DNA of 64,000 bases from contig NZ_CP181447.1 of assembly GCF_048001765.1 (NCBI RefSeq), positions 62,001-126,000 of the forward strand. The letters run 5' to 3'. Position numbers and translations under genes: made by a program. Below, one piece after another: positions 44,684 to 54,253 of this stretch. Origin of the DNA: Bombiscardovia asteroides_K (GTDB lineage Bacteria; Actinomycetota; Actinomycetes; Actinomycetales; Bifidobacteriaceae). The stretch's first letter is position 1; each line of letters opens with the position of its first letter. The notes beneath the pieces were generated by a model that was not told the origin of the DNA, searched no databases, and saw only the letters and a program-made list of their open reading frames with translations.

Positions 44684-45991
44684 GTGCATATCCAACGAAA
44701 GCCTGACCAGGCTCCAGGGTCCAGTCGCGGATTCCAGCTTCCTCGCAGCTGGGGCCTGGCGGTCTCGGTGCTCTGCCTGGGCCTGCTGGTGGGACTTTCC
44801 TCGGGCCTGTTGGCAAGGTTCTTTGAGCTGACCCAGGTCGGCATGTTGGGTTTCGCTGAGACTCCAGGGACTCCCACGGCTGAGGCGGTGCCGCCGATCA
44901 GGAGGCTGGCCTCGGTGACCGTTGCCGGTCTGGTGGCTGGTCTGGTCTGGGCCTGGCTGCGGACGAGGACCAGGCTGGTTCCCTCGGTAGGCCAGGCCGT
45001 CAAGGGTACCTCTATGCCCCCGGTGCGGACCGTGGTCCATGTGCTCACCCAGATCTTCTTTGTGGCTGCCGGGGGCTCCATCGGCAGGGAGGTGGCCCCG
45101 CGCGAGGCCGGGGCCCTTCTGGGCGGTCTCTGGGCCAGGATGGGCCGACGACTTGGGCTGCGTGATCAGGACGGTCCGCTGCTGGTCGCCTCGGCTGCTG
45201 GTGCGGGTTTCGCCGGCATCTACATCGCGCCTCTGACTGGGGCCTTTTTCGGCATTGAGGTGCTGCTGCGGCGGGTGGATGCCGAAGTGGTGACGGTCAA
45301 TCTGGCCATGTCGGCTCTGGCTACCCTGGTCGGCGGCTCCATCAAGGGGTTTGGTCCTTACTATAAGGTCGGCTCCGAGCCCTTCCGTCCCTGGCTTATG
45401 GCAGTGGTCCTCTTGATCGGACCGGTCATGGGACTGTTGGGGGTCGGATTCCGGCGGATGACCTCATGGGCAGAGGCCCATAGGACCAACGGTCCTGCGG
45501 CTATCTGGCAGCTGACGGGGGTGGCCCTGCTGACCGGTCTGGTCGCTCTGGCCGTTCCCCAGGTCATGGGCAACGGCCGGGCCCTGGCCCAGATGGGCAT
45601 GGATCAGCGGCTGCCTGTCGGGTTCTCAGGGCTCCAGCTCGCTCAGTCTCTTGCTCTTTTGGCCCTCTTTGCGCTGGCCAAGGCTCTGCTGACCACAGCC
45701 ACCATCCGTGCCGGGGCCTTCGGTGGTACCCTGACGCCGTCCATAGCCCTGGGATCCGCCATGGGCGCTGTTTTGGGCCTGATGCTGGCTTGCCTTGTGC
45801 CAGGCCTGCCTGTTTGGCAGTGTGCCGTGATTGGCGCCGCCTCCCTGCTGGCCGCCTCCCAGCAGGCTCCGCTCATGGCTATGGCCATGTTGATGGAGGT
45901 CTGCCATCTGCCGGTCATGGCCTTCATGCCCATGGGCCTGGCTGTGGCCCTGTCGATGGCGGTCTCGCGTCTATTCGTGGCCAGATCATAA
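44684..45991 (+). CDS. ClC family chloride channel/transporter
   Basis: A 435-residue polytopic membrane protein of the ClC fold. The selectivity-filter signature appears as GGSIGREVAPREAGALLG (canonical GxGREGPxVQ altered to REVAPREA), and a second ClC motif is GAFGGTLTPSIALGSAMG (canonical GGxFxPxL). It would move Cl- or other anions, possibly coupled to protons. The altered filter suggests a divergent subgroup whose ion preference is open. The start is GTG 44684 with only a weak upstream GATTGGGG. It may be co-transcribed with the S9 peptidase 57 bases upstream. Confidence 0.85.
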   Translation: MHIQRKPDQAPGSSRGFQLPRSWGLAVSVLCLGLLVGLSSGLLARFFELTQVGMLGFAETPGTPTAEAVPPIRRLASVTVAGLVAGLVWAWLRTRTRLVPSVGQAVKGTSMPPVRTVVHVLTQIFFVAAGGSIGREVAPREAGALLGGLWARMGRRLGLRDQDGPLLVASAAGAGFAGIYIAPLTGAFFGIEVLLRRVDAEVVTVNLAMSALATLVGGSIKGFGPYYKVGSEPFRPWLMAVVLLIGPVMGLLGVGFRRMTSWAEAHRTNGPAAIWQLTGVALLTGLVALAVPQVMGNGRALAQMGMDQRLPVGFSGLQLAQSLALLALFALAKALLTTATIRAGAFGGTLTPSIALGSAMGAVLGLMLACLVPGLPVWQCAVIGAASLLAASQQAPLMAMAMLMEVCHLPVMAFMPMGLAVALSMAVSRLFVARS

Positions 45992-46268
45992 ATAGCTGTC
46001 GGGAGCCCTTGTCGCCCCGCCGGTCTGGCCTTGCGTGATGCCGATAGATTCCGTCCTTACTCATATACGATGAAACCAGTATCGGGCACATGCCTGCCCT
46101 ATTGCCTCCAGCCTTGAGCGGGCATTCACAATCAGCTGACCGGTCTGGGCCAGTAAGGAAGGGTGGTTATACTCGGGCCGGACGTAAGTCCCGGGAGGAT
46201 GCAGCCAATCCGAGTGGAGCAGGCCAGTGCCGTGATCCCCCGGACAGACAAGAAGGAGGTGCCTGGCG

Positions 46269-48902
46269 GTGAAGACCGTGTTGGCCATCTTCAGGCGAGA
46301 TCTCTGGCGGATACTGCGCAATCCCGTGGCCTTGGTTGTGACCATCGGCGTGGCCGTGCTGCCCTCACTCTATGCCTGGTTCAACATCATGGCCCTCTGG
46401 GATCCCTACAGCAATGTCAAGAACCTCCCTGTGGCGGTTGTCAGCATGGATCGAGGGGCGCAATCCGCGGAAACCGGCAGGATCAACGCCGGTAGATCAG
46501 TCATTCAGGAGCTGCGCGGCAACAAAAGCCTGGGTTGGAAGTTCATGGATGATGACCAGAGGGCCATCGACGAGGTCCACTCGGGCCAGTGCTATGCGGC
46601 CATCATCATCCCTGAACGGTTCAGCGCCGACCTGGTGGGCATCGTCGAGGGAACCGGGAACAGGCCTGCTCTGAACTATTACGTCAATGAGAAGAAGAAC
46701 GCCATCGCCCCCAAGGTGACCGACACCGGCGCATCCACCATCGACCAGGAGATCAACACGGTCTTCGTCTCGGCCGTCAGTGATGCCCTGGCCGGGAAGG
46801 TCCTGCAGACCGCTGGCGATGCCCAGGGTGCGGCCGAGCAGAGCCGCAGCCAGGTGGTGGGCGACCTGGGGGACATCATCGGCCAGCTGGATCGGACGGA
46901 CGGCCAGCTTGAGCGAATCGGTTCCACTATGGGTCAGGCTCGTCAGACCGTAGCCGGTTCCAAAGATGACATCAAGAACCTGCAGAGTCAGATATCGGCC
47001 ACCCAGGCCACCCTGAGCAAGGCCCAGGACCACATGACCAGGGCCCGCGATGACAGTCTTCGTTTCTCCTCTGCCCTGAACCAGGCCCTGGCGGACGGGT
47101 CGGTACGACTGTCCAGTGCGGTCACTGATGTGAATACGGTGGCAGGCGGAATCACCGCCGATCTGAACGCCACCCAGGACAAGGTGGACCGGGTCAATTC
47201 CGGCCTGGGTCAGTTGGTCGATGCCAACGGGAAGGCCGTGGACCGGCTCCAGTCTGGTCTGGACCAGTCCGGGCTGCATCCCGGGGATCCGGCCTATGAG
47301 AGCATCCAGCGGCAGATCGACGATCTGAAAAAGACCAACCAGCAGCAGAAAGCATCCTTGGATGCCTTCAAGAAGAACTCCTCGACGGCCCTGAATTCGG
47401 GCAAGCAGGCCGCATCAGACCTGAGCTCGGCCATGACCGACACCGGCGACACAGGCATCAAGGCCCTGACTGCGGCCAGCCAAAGCCTGACGGGGACCAC
47501 CATGCCCAACCTCCTTACCGGGCTGGATAAACTCAACGCCTCCAACGGCTCGCTCCAGGGCGCCCTGAACAGCCTGGCCACCACGGCCGCCCAGACTGAT
47601 GCCCTGCTGGACCAGCTGGATTCCACCATCAGCCAGGCCCAGTCGACCCTGTCCACCACCAGGGCCTCCCTGGCCTCGGTCAGGTCCGACCTGGAGGGGG
47701 TTCGCACCGATGTGGCGGCCCTGGGGTCCTCGGCCGCCTGGAACCGGATGTCCCAGACCCTGGGGTTGAGCCCGGAATCCTTCGGGAAGGCCATGTCCTC
47801 GCCGGTGGAGCTGGCCTCGCACACGGTCTACCCGGTCAGCAACTACGGGTCATCCGTGGCGCCCTTCTATACCAATCTGGCCCTCTGGGTGGGCGGGTTC
47901 ATTTTGATAGCCATCTACAAGCTGGAGGTCGACAAGGAGGGCATCCGCAAGTGCACCGCCACCCAGGCCTACCTGGGCCGCTGGCTTCTGCTGGTCTTCG
48001 TCGGCTTCTTCCAGGCGCTGATCGCTACAGTGGGCGACCTGATGCTGGGCATCCAATGCCATCAGCCGGCCCTGTTCGTCCTGGCCGGAGTCTTCGCCTC
48101 CTTCGTCTACATCAACATCATCTATGCCCTGGCCGCCTCATTCAGGCACATCGGCAAGGCCCTGGCCGTGGTCCTGGTCATCCTGCAGATACCTGGCTCC
48201 TCGGGCATGTATCCCATCGAGATGATGCCCGACTTCTTCCGCAATCTGAACCCTTGGCTGCCCTTCACCTACGGAATCAATGCCATGCGCGAGACCATCG
48301 GAGGCATGTACGGCAACCACTATTGGCAGGACATGCTCCACATCTTCTGGTACCTGCCGGCGGCCCTCTTGATCGGACTGGTGGTGCGGCGGTACCTGCT
48401 CAACCTGAATGCCCTCTTCGACCGTCGGCTGGGCGCCACCGACCTAATGCTGACCGAGCAGAACCATTCTGCTGACCGTCGTCTGAGCTTGGGCAGCCTG
48501 GCCCGTTCCATCCTGGGCGAGGGCGACTACCGTGCCGTCATAAGGCGGCGGGCGCATCGCTTCCTGACTCTCTATCCAACGCTGATCCGGGCTGGTCTGG
48601 TCCTGGTTCTGTTGCCGGTGCTCTTCCTTATCCTGCTGTTCAGCACCGAGGCCAAGATCGTCATGCTGATCGCCTGCATCGCCTCCATCGTCCTGATAGA
48701 CGCCTACCTGATTATCGTCGAGTATATCTGCGACAGCTATGTACAGCAGCTGGGTCTGACCGAGCGTCCCGGCTTGGACTTCCACACCCTGATTCGCCCG
48801 CGAAGGCAGGGTCCCTCGGCCGTGACCAGGCTGACCACGGTCGTGCGCGAATCAGTCATGAACCACGATGAGGAAGACGCTCACGAGGACGGTGACCGCT
48901 GA
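46269..48902 (+). CDS. YhgE/Pip family membrane protein (first of tandem pair)
   Basis: An 877-residue protein of the YhgE/Pip (ABC-2 permease-like) family. One membrane segment near the N-terminus (PVALVVTIGVAVLPSLYAWFNI) precedes a ~500-residue extracytoplasmic region of long coiled-coil character (many SQ/TLS/DLS repeats), then a C-terminal bundle of about seven to eight membrane segments. The paralogue downstream is shorter. Homologues serve as phage receptors (Pip) or secretion components (EsaA-like); the transported substrate is unknown. Start GTG 46269 lies ten bases after AAGGAGG. The last base of its TGA is the A of the next start. Confidence 0.88.
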   Translation: MKTVLAIFRRDLWRILRNPVALVVTIGVAVLPSLYAWFNIMALWDPYSNVKNLPVAVVSMDRGAQSAETGRINAGRSVIQELRGNKSLGWKFMDDDQRAIDEVHSGQCYAAIIIPERFSADLVGIVEGTGNRPALNYYVNEKKNAIAPKVTDTGASTIDQEINTVFVSAVSDALAGKVLQTAGDAQGAAEQSRSQVVGDLGDIIGQLDRTDGQLERIGSTMGQARQTVAGSKDDIKNLQSQISATQATLSKAQDHMTRARDDSLRFSSALNQALADGSVRLSSAVTDVNTVAGGITADLNATQDKVDRVNSGLGQLVDANGKAVDRLQSGLDQSGLHPGDPAYESIQRQIDDLKKTNQQQKASLDAFKKNSSTALNSGKQAASDLSSAMTDTGDTGIKALTAASQSLTGTTMPNLLTGLDKLNASNGSLQGALNSLATTAAQTDALLDQLDSTISQAQSTLSTTRASLASVRSDLEGVRTDVAALGSSAAWNRMSQTLGLSPESFGKAMSSPVELASHTVYPVSNYGSSVAPFYTNLALWVGGFILIAIYKLEVDKEGIRKCTATQAYLGRWLLLVFVGFFQALIATVGDLMLGIQCHQPALFVLAGVFASFVYINIIYALAASFRHIGKALAVVLVILQIPGSSGMYPIEMMPDFFRNLNPWLPFTYGINAMRETIGGMYGNHYWQDMLHIFWYLPAALLIGLVVRRYLLNLNALFDRRLGATDLMLTEQNHSADRRLSLGSLARSILGEGDYRAVIRRRAHRFLTLYPTLIRAGLVLVLLPVLFLILLFSTEAKIVMLIACIASIVLIDAYLIIVEYICDSYVQQLGLTERPGLDFHTLIRPRRQGPSAVTRLTTVVRESVMNHDEEDAHEDGDR

Positions 48903-51232
48903 TGAGGAACATTTGGAGGATCCTGCACAAGGACCTGGCCGATGCCACCAGCAACGTCATCGCCATCATCGTCCTGATGGGCCTGATCATCGTCCCGGCC
49001 CTCTATGCCTGGTTCAACATCGCCGCCAGCTGGGACCCCTATAAGAACACCAAGGCCATCAAGGTGGCCGTGGCCAACACCGACAAGGGGTACAAGTCCG
49101 ACCTGATCCCGGTCAGGATCAACGTGGGGGAGACGGTCACCAGCACCCTGCGGGCCAACGACCAGCTGGACTGGAGGTTCGTCAACCGCGACCAGGCCCT
49201 GGATGGGGTGCGCTCAGGCGAGTACTACGCTGCCATTGTCATCCCCAAGGATTTCAGCGCGGACATGATGACCCTCTTCTCGCAGGATGTGAAGCACGCC
49301 AACCTTGAGTACTACCTGAACGAAAAAAAGAACGCCATTGCACCCCATGTCACCGAGCAGGGGGCCGACACTGTGGCCACGACCATTGACAAGACCTTCG
49401 TCAAGACCGTGGGGCAGGTTGGGATCGACCTGGCCAGCCAGGTTTTCACATACTCCCAGAGCCCCCAGGTCCAGGATTATCTGACCAGGACGACCGGCCA
49501 CATCGACCAGATGTCGCAGCGGCTGACCACTGCCTCCAGCCAGGTGAATGCCTATGCGGGCCTTCTGGAATCCTCCGGGAAGATGATCGACTCCACTGGC
49601 CGGATTCTGGGCCGGTCCGACTCCGCCATGGCCGATGCCAGGAAGGCCCTGAACCAGGGAACCAAGGGGTCCAAGGATCTGGGCAAGTCCCTCTCCGGAT
49701 CGGCCCAGGCGGTCGACGCCGCCCTTGGCCAGGCCTCGGGCGCCTATGACACTATCGGCTCCAAGATCGACGATGCCTTCGACAAGGTGGGCCAGCAGAG
49801 CGATGCAGTCAGTAGCCAGCTGAACGATCTGAGCCAACGGATCAGAGACTCGGCAGCCGACTATGACGGGATGATCGCCAGCCTGGAAAATCTGCGCAGC
49901 ACTGTGGAATCCGATGCCAATCTGACAGCGGAAGAACGCCAGGCCCTGCTGACCGCCATCGATCAGGCCCAGGCCGGAATGCGCGCAGCCCAGGCGGCCC
50001 AGCGCGACCTGGCCGACCGGATCAGCCAGGCCTCCCAGACGGCCAAGGAGGGCAAAGACAAGCTGGGCGGTCAGCGACAGGAGCTGAAGAACAGGATTGC
50101 CCAGGCCCGCGCCTCGGTGGACCAGGTCCGCACCCAGTACCGCAATGACCTGAAGCCCCGCTTGGACGGCTTGGCCTCTTCTATGGATACCGTGGTCACT
50201 TCGACCGACCGGCTGCTGACGGGTCTGGATGGAACCGTCAAGGGCGCTTCCGGGCTGACAGGCCCCATGACCAATGACATCAGCCAGGCCAAGGACCAGC
50301 TGGGGGAGATCTCCCAGCGCCTGGACCAGGCCTCCAAGCGGTTGACTGACCTGGGAGGACACCTGACCCAGGCTTCGCAGGGCAAGAATATGCAGGAGGC
50401 CAAAACCCTGCTGAGCGGGGATTCCGAAACCCTGGCTGCGCTTCTGTCCTCGCCGGTCGGCATCCATCGGCATGCGGTCTTCCCCGTAATGAACTACGGG
50501 TCGGCCATGACCCCCTTCTACACCATCCTCTCCATCTGGGTGGGTGCCACCATTCTGGCTGCCATGATGAAGGTGGCCCTGTCCGACAAGAAAAAGGCCT
50601 TCGTTCTGCACCTGGACTCCCTGCAGGATGCCTGGAAGAGGGCCGACGACCTGGATGAGGATTCCGAGGGCCGCCGCTCCTGGGGAGCCTTCCGCCCGGA
50701 GTCGCCAGGCAACGCCCGCCGCTTTGGCCTTCAGCTCTACCAGGAGTACTTTGGCAGATTCGCTGTCTTCGCCCTGATGGCCATCCTCCAGGGCTGCCTG
50801 ATTGCCCTGGGAGACCTCTTCTACCTGAAAGTACAGTGCGTCCATCCGCTGATGTTCGTGTTGGTGGCGGTCTTCGCCTCCTTCGTCTTCATGAACCTGA
50901 TCTACACCCTGGTCGTCTCCTTCGGGGACATCGGCAAGGCCATCGCCGTCATCCTCCTGGTCATGCAGGTGGCCGGCTCGGGCGGCACCTTCCCCATGGA
51001 GACCCTGCCCGGCTTCTTCCAGGGGGTCTATCCCTTCCTGCCCTTCGTTCACGCCATCGGGGCCATGCAGTCGGCCGTTGCCGGAGCCTACGGCATGGAG
51101 TTCTGGCGGGAGATGGCAACCTTGGCCCTCTTCCTGGTACCCTCGTTGCTGCTGGGGCTGGTTCTGCGCAAGCCTGTCATCCGCTTCAATGACTGGATTG
51201 TCAGAAACCTGGAGAGCACCCGGCTCATGTAG
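48902..51232 (+). CDS. YhgE/Pip family membrane protein (second of tandem pair)
   Basis: A 776-residue paralogue of the preceding protein: N-terminal membrane segment (VIAIIVLMGLIIVPALYAWFNI), the same VYYxNEKKNAIAPxVT-type motif (here LEYYLNEKKNAIAPHVTEQG), a long helical extracytoplasmic region and a C-terminal membrane bundle with the shared AGSGGTFPMETLPGFF segment. The start overlaps the previous stop (TGATG), so the two are produced together and probably form a heterodimer. The first protein has about 100 extra residues at its C-terminus. Confidence 0.9.
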   Translation: MRNIWRILHKDLADATSNVIAIIVLMGLIIVPALYAWFNIAASWDPYKNTKAIKVAVANTDKGYKSDLIPVRINVGETVTSTLRANDQLDWRFVNRDQALDGVRSGEYYAAIVIPKDFSADMMTLFSQDVKHANLEYYLNEKKNAIAPHVTEQGADTVATTIDKTFVKTVGQVGIDLASQVFTYSQSPQVQDYLTRTTGHIDQMSQRLTTASSQVNAYAGLLESSGKMIDSTGRILGRSDSAMADARKALNQGTKGSKDLGKSLSGSAQAVDAALGQASGAYDTIGSKIDDAFDKVGQQSDAVSSQLNDLSQRIRDSAADYDGMIASLENLRSTVESDANLTAEERQALLTAIDQAQAGMRAAQAAQRDLADRISQASQTAKEGKDKLGGQRQELKNRIAQARASVDQVRTQYRNDLKPRLDGLASSMDTVVTSTDRLLTGLDGTVKGASGLTGPMTNDISQAKDQLGEISQRLDQASKRLTDLGGHLTQASQGKNMQEAKTLLSGDSETLAALLSSPVGIHRHAVFPVMNYGSAMTPFYTILSIWVGATILAAMMKVALSDKKKAFVLHLDSLQDAWKRADDLDEDSEGRRSWGAFRPESPGNARRFGLQLYQEYFGRFAVFALMAILQGCLIALGDLFYLKVQCVHPLMFVLVAVFASFVFMNLIYTLVVSFGDIGKAIAVILLVMQVAGSGGTFPMETLPGFFQGVYPFLPFVHAIGAMQSAVAGAYGMEFWREMATLALFLVPSLLLGLVLRKPVIRFNDWIVRNLESTRLM

Positions 51233-51268
51233 GGCCGAGTCTGATAGCAGGTGGTATAGGGTGAGAGC

Positions 51269-52360
51269 ATGAGCGTCCAACTGGTTGAGGAGCGCCGCTA
51301 CGACTGGATCATGAAGGAGCGCGTCCTTCCTGACCTGGCCTCCTGTCGCAGTGAGGGATGGATGATCTCCCATGATGGCGGCGAGGATGGGGGAACCGTG
51401 TTGGACAAGGCCCATCTCAGCGGTGTGGACCCCTCCCGCCTGCTGCATTACGTCTGCTATGACAGGACGCTTTTCCGCCAGGGCGCGGTGGAGTCAGGAT
51501 CGGCTCGTGTGCGTGGGGCCGTGATCATCTCTTTCGGTTTTTCGGAATTCGCCGACAAGTATCAGGAGATGGCCTGGTACTTCCTGATGCAGGGGTACTC
51601 CGTCTGCATTCCCGAGCATTGGGGGCATGGTTTCTCTGGTCGTGGTGTGAACGATCCCAGCCTGATTTGGGTGGATCATTGGCATCGGTATGTGGCGGAT
51701 CTGGCCGCCTTCTGCTCCCAGGTGGGCCAGCAGTATGCACAGGACAAGCCCATGGTGCTCTACGCCCACTCCATGGGTGGCGGTGTGGCTGCGCGGATGC
51801 TGGAAACCTTCCCCTCCCTTATTGACAAGGCGGTCCTGTCATCGCCCATGATCGCACCGCGGACCGGATTTATGCCCTCGGTGGCCTGGACTGCAGCCAA
51901 TGCAGCCTGCATGATGGGCCGCTCGCGCAGCATGGTCCCGGGATTCGGACCATTCCGTCCCGAATTGGACATGGGCAAGTACCCCAATGGCAGCCAGGCG
52001 CGGGTGGCCTGGACCCATAAGTTGCGGGCCAAGGAGCTGCACTACCAGACCAGTGCCGCCACCTTCGGCTGGGTAAGGGAGAGCCTGGAGATGAGCCGGG
52101 CCATACTGCGTCCCGACCGGTGCAGTCGAGTGGAGACGCCCATACTGCTTTTCCAGGCTCAGCCCGACCGGTTTGTGCTGCCGATGCCCCAGAACCGTTT
52201 TGTCGACCAGGTTCAGCAGGGCGGCTGTCAGGCCACGTTGGTCCGCATTCCTAACAGTATGCATGAGCTCTACCAGATGCCCGACAAGGTTCTGAAGCCT
52301 TACTTGGAGCGCATCTTCGACTTTTTCGACCAGCCCTGGCAACTCGCTGACGACCGCTGA
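51269..52360 (+). CDS. Alpha/beta hydrolase (monoacylglycerol-lipase-like, S33)
   Basis: A 363-residue serine hydrolase with nucleophile Ser168 in AHSMGGG, the loop EHWGHGFSGRG before it, an acidic residue in QAQPDRFVLP and a late His in PNSMHEL. This pattern fits the Hydrolase_4 / lysophospholipase group acting on esters of small lipids. No signal peptide. It is 36 bases downstream of the YhgE/Pip pair in the same direction, so it may share their transcript. Its stop abuts that of the convergent TOPRIM-like gene without a gap. Confidence 0.85.
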   Translation: MSVQLVEERRYDWIMKERVLPDLASCRSEGWMISHDGGEDGGTVLDKAHLSGVDPSRLLHYVCYDRTLFRQGAVESGSARVRGAVIISFGFSEFADKYQEMAWYFLMQGYSVCIPEHWGHGFSGRGVNDPSLIWVDHWHRYVADLAAFCSQVGQQYAQDKPMVLYAHSMGGGVAARMLETFPSLIDKAVLSSPMIAPRTGFMPSVAWTAANAACMMGRSRSMVPGFGPFRPELDMGKYPNGSQARVAWTHKLRAKELHYQTSAATFGWVRESLEMSRAILRPDRCSRVETPILLFQAQPDRFVLPMPQNRFVDQVQQGGCQATLVRIPNSMHELYQMPDKVLKPYLERIFDFFDQPWQLADDR

Positions 52361-52981
52361 TCAGATGTTGAGCAGATCGGCCAGCAGAAAGTCATCGCCC
52401 TGCTTTTTTGCCGAGGTTATTTCCCTGTACAGTTCTAAAGCTCTGACTAGCGTATCCGCATCATCCCAGTATTGGTTTAGAAAGGGATATTTCTTGACAT
52501 TACGGAAGTTGTAGTCGTCCTTGCCCAGCTCCTCCTTGCAGAAGAGACTGGGCTTCAGCTTGCTGTTCTTTGCGCCGCGATGGTGCGACTTCCAACTATT
52601 GTACTCGTCCAGCTTGTCCTCGCGGCAGACGATCAGCATTTCGATCTCGGGATGCGTGGTGACGTTGATGGTCCGGGCATGTTCAGCGTAAGGCTGGCGC
52701 AGCAAGGTGCGGTGGCCCAGTTGGTCTTGTATGCAAAGGATGGTCACGTCTCGTCCGTAGTCCTGGGTCAGGAAGTCCCGAGCCAGGTTCTCGCCGCTTC
52801 TGTCGCGGGTTGACCAGGCATCGTCGCTGTAGGGGTCGGTGATGATGCGATCCTGATCGATGAAGGTCAGGTGCTTGGTGACCAGTTTGTCGACAATGAC
52901 CTGCTCGGCCACGCCTTCGCATGAGAAGAGAACCGCATCGTCCCCGATGGCCCTTGCAAGCTCCTCGCGCCTACTATGCAT
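52361..52981 (-). CDS. Putative RloB/TOPRIM-like partner of the AAA ATPase
   Basis: A 206-residue cytoplasmic protein I cannot assign with certainty. It has FSCEGVAEQVIVDKL near 19-33, which resembles the first acidic (E-G-x-x-E) motif of TOPRIM/RloB proteins (Glu22, Glu26), and THPEIEMLIV near 109-118, where RloB proteins have a conserved acidic FE-type motif; a long charged C-terminal half follows. It starts inside the end of the ATPase gene (8-base overlap). ATPase-plus-TOPRIM pairs of this type (RloA/RloB, AbiL, PARIS, OLD) are abortive anti-phage systems. DUF4435-like membership is an alternative; motif evidence is weak. Confidence 0.55.
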   Translation of the reverse strand: MHSRREELARAIGDDAVLFSCEGVAEQVIVDKLVTKHLTFIDQDRIITDPYSDDAWSTRDRSGENLARDFLTQDYGRDVTILCIQDQLGHRTLLRQPYAEHARTINVTTHPEIEMLIVCREDKLDEYNSWKSHHRGAKNSKLKPSLFCKEELGKDDYNFRNVKKYPFLNQYWDDADTLVRALELYREITSAKKQGDDFLLADLLNI

Positions 52982-54242
52982 GATGTTCTTGCCCGGCTAC
53001 CTGGCCAGCTACGTATTGTCGCATGGCTTTGAGTTCGGCTGCCTTGGGAGCGGTGCCTCCGATGTAGTTGGACAGGAAGACCTCGCTGTGTTTGAGTTCG
53101 CCGCGCCTGACCGCCTCTGAGTAGTTGATTGCCTGAATGCCCTTGCGTTTGTCTTCGCCACGTCTGAGGAAGTAAATATTGTCCTTGCGCTGAATCAAGT
53201 CGAGCAGTTCAGCGTAGTGGGTGGTGAACACCAGGGTGGCACCATGAGGATTGCTGGTCGTAGACATGAAGAGGTTGATGATCATGCGCACCAGCTCCTT
53301 GTTGATGCTGTTCTCGATTTCGTCGATCAGCAGATAGCCGCCGGTGCGCAGGACCCGGATGGCTGCTTTGACGATTCGGGATCCGCGGACAGTGCCCAGG
53401 GAGAGCAGTCCGGCCGTGTCCATGTTGGACATGACCACTTCTTGAGAGGTGCCGGCAAATCTCAGATGGGCGCGGTGTTCCTGGTCGATGTGGAAGTAGT
53501 CGATGCTGTCATCGAAGACGTGCAGCACGGGATCGGCGATGGTGTCGGCCGGAACGATGGGAAAGTAGGTTTCTGGTCCGATGCGGGCGATGACCTGAGC
53601 GCACGCCGTCCTGGTGTAAGGCAGAACGATGCTGGAGTGAGGTGAGAGGTAGTCGAAAGCCTCTTTTGTCAGATAGGCATCCGTGGTTGCATCGTCTGGA
53701 GATTGAGTTGCCAGCCGCCGAACCTTGATTAGCTTTGAGCGTTGTTGGAAAGCATCTGTATTGCGAAGCACAGACTTGGGCAGAGGCTTGTTTGGATAGC
53801 GCCAAAGCTGTTCCTGAGAAAACTTATAGGTGCTATCTGCTAGCGGGTCCGTACTTTCATCGGTGTTGTCATTTCGGACTGCATCCAGCTGTGACTTGAG
53901 CAGATAGAAGTGCTGCTTGGACTCAAAGATCAAAGAGATTTGCAGGCTGGGCCCGAAGGCGCTGAGGGACCTGACGGAGGACAGCATAGGGCTGGCATCC
54001 CTGCTCAGGATGCTGACAGCTAGAGCCAGGGCGTTGAGTGCTGTGGTTTTGCCAGATGCATTGATGCCTGTAAGACACAGCACGTTCTGCGCGTAAATGT
54101 GACTGCCTGGACTGTTCTCCAGATAAGTCAGTCCATTGCCAGGGGTTTTCGAGCGGACCTGGTCGCGGGCGTAAAGATCCAGGGCCAGGGTCTGGTTTTC
54201 AAAGGGTTCAAGGCCCTCGACGACCATTCTGAGCAGACGCAT
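52974..54242 (-). CDS. AAA family ATPase (AAA_15/OLD-like), probable defence gene
   Basis: A 422-residue ABC/SMC-type AAA ATPase. Walker A is GINASGKTT (about 59-67), Walker B YLLIDEIEN (about 303-311) and a switch His lies in FTTHYAE near 341; the middle part is variable. This is the architecture of RloA, AbiLi, AriA (PARIS) and PtuA ATPases that act with a nuclease or TOPRIM partner against phage. The gene overlaps the partner gene by eight bases. I choose ATG 54242 because GGTGA precedes it; the codon at 54269 lies inside the loop of a large inverted repeat. Parts of the gene are less GC-rich than neighbours, consistent with transfer. Confidence 0.8.
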   Translation of the reverse strand: MRLLRMVVEGLEPFENQTLALDLYARDQVRSKTPGNGLTYLENSPGSHIYAQNVLCLTGINASGKTTALNALALAVSILSRDASPMLSSVRSLSAFGPSLQISLIFESKQHFYLLKSQLDAVRNDNTDESTDPLADSTYKFSQEQLWRYPNKPLPKSVLRNTDAFQQRSKLIKVRRLATQSPDDATTDAYLTKEAFDYLSPHSSIVLPYTRTACAQVIARIGPETYFPIVPADTIADPVLHVFDDSIDYFHIDQEHRAHLRFAGTSQEVVMSNMDTAGLLSLGTVRGSRIVKAAIRVLRTGGYLLIDEIENSINKELVRMIINLFMSTTSNPHGATLVFTTHYAELLDLIQRKDNIYFLRRGEDKRKGIQAINYSEAVRRGELKHSEVFLSNYIGGTAPKAAELKAMRQYVAGQVAGQEHHA

Positions 54243-54253
54243 GATAGTCACCA

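Noticed and set aside
49214..51448. A 744-codon open frame on the minus strand
   Set aside because: It lies opposite the second YhgE/Pip gene, has no family similarity and arises from high-GC codon bias.
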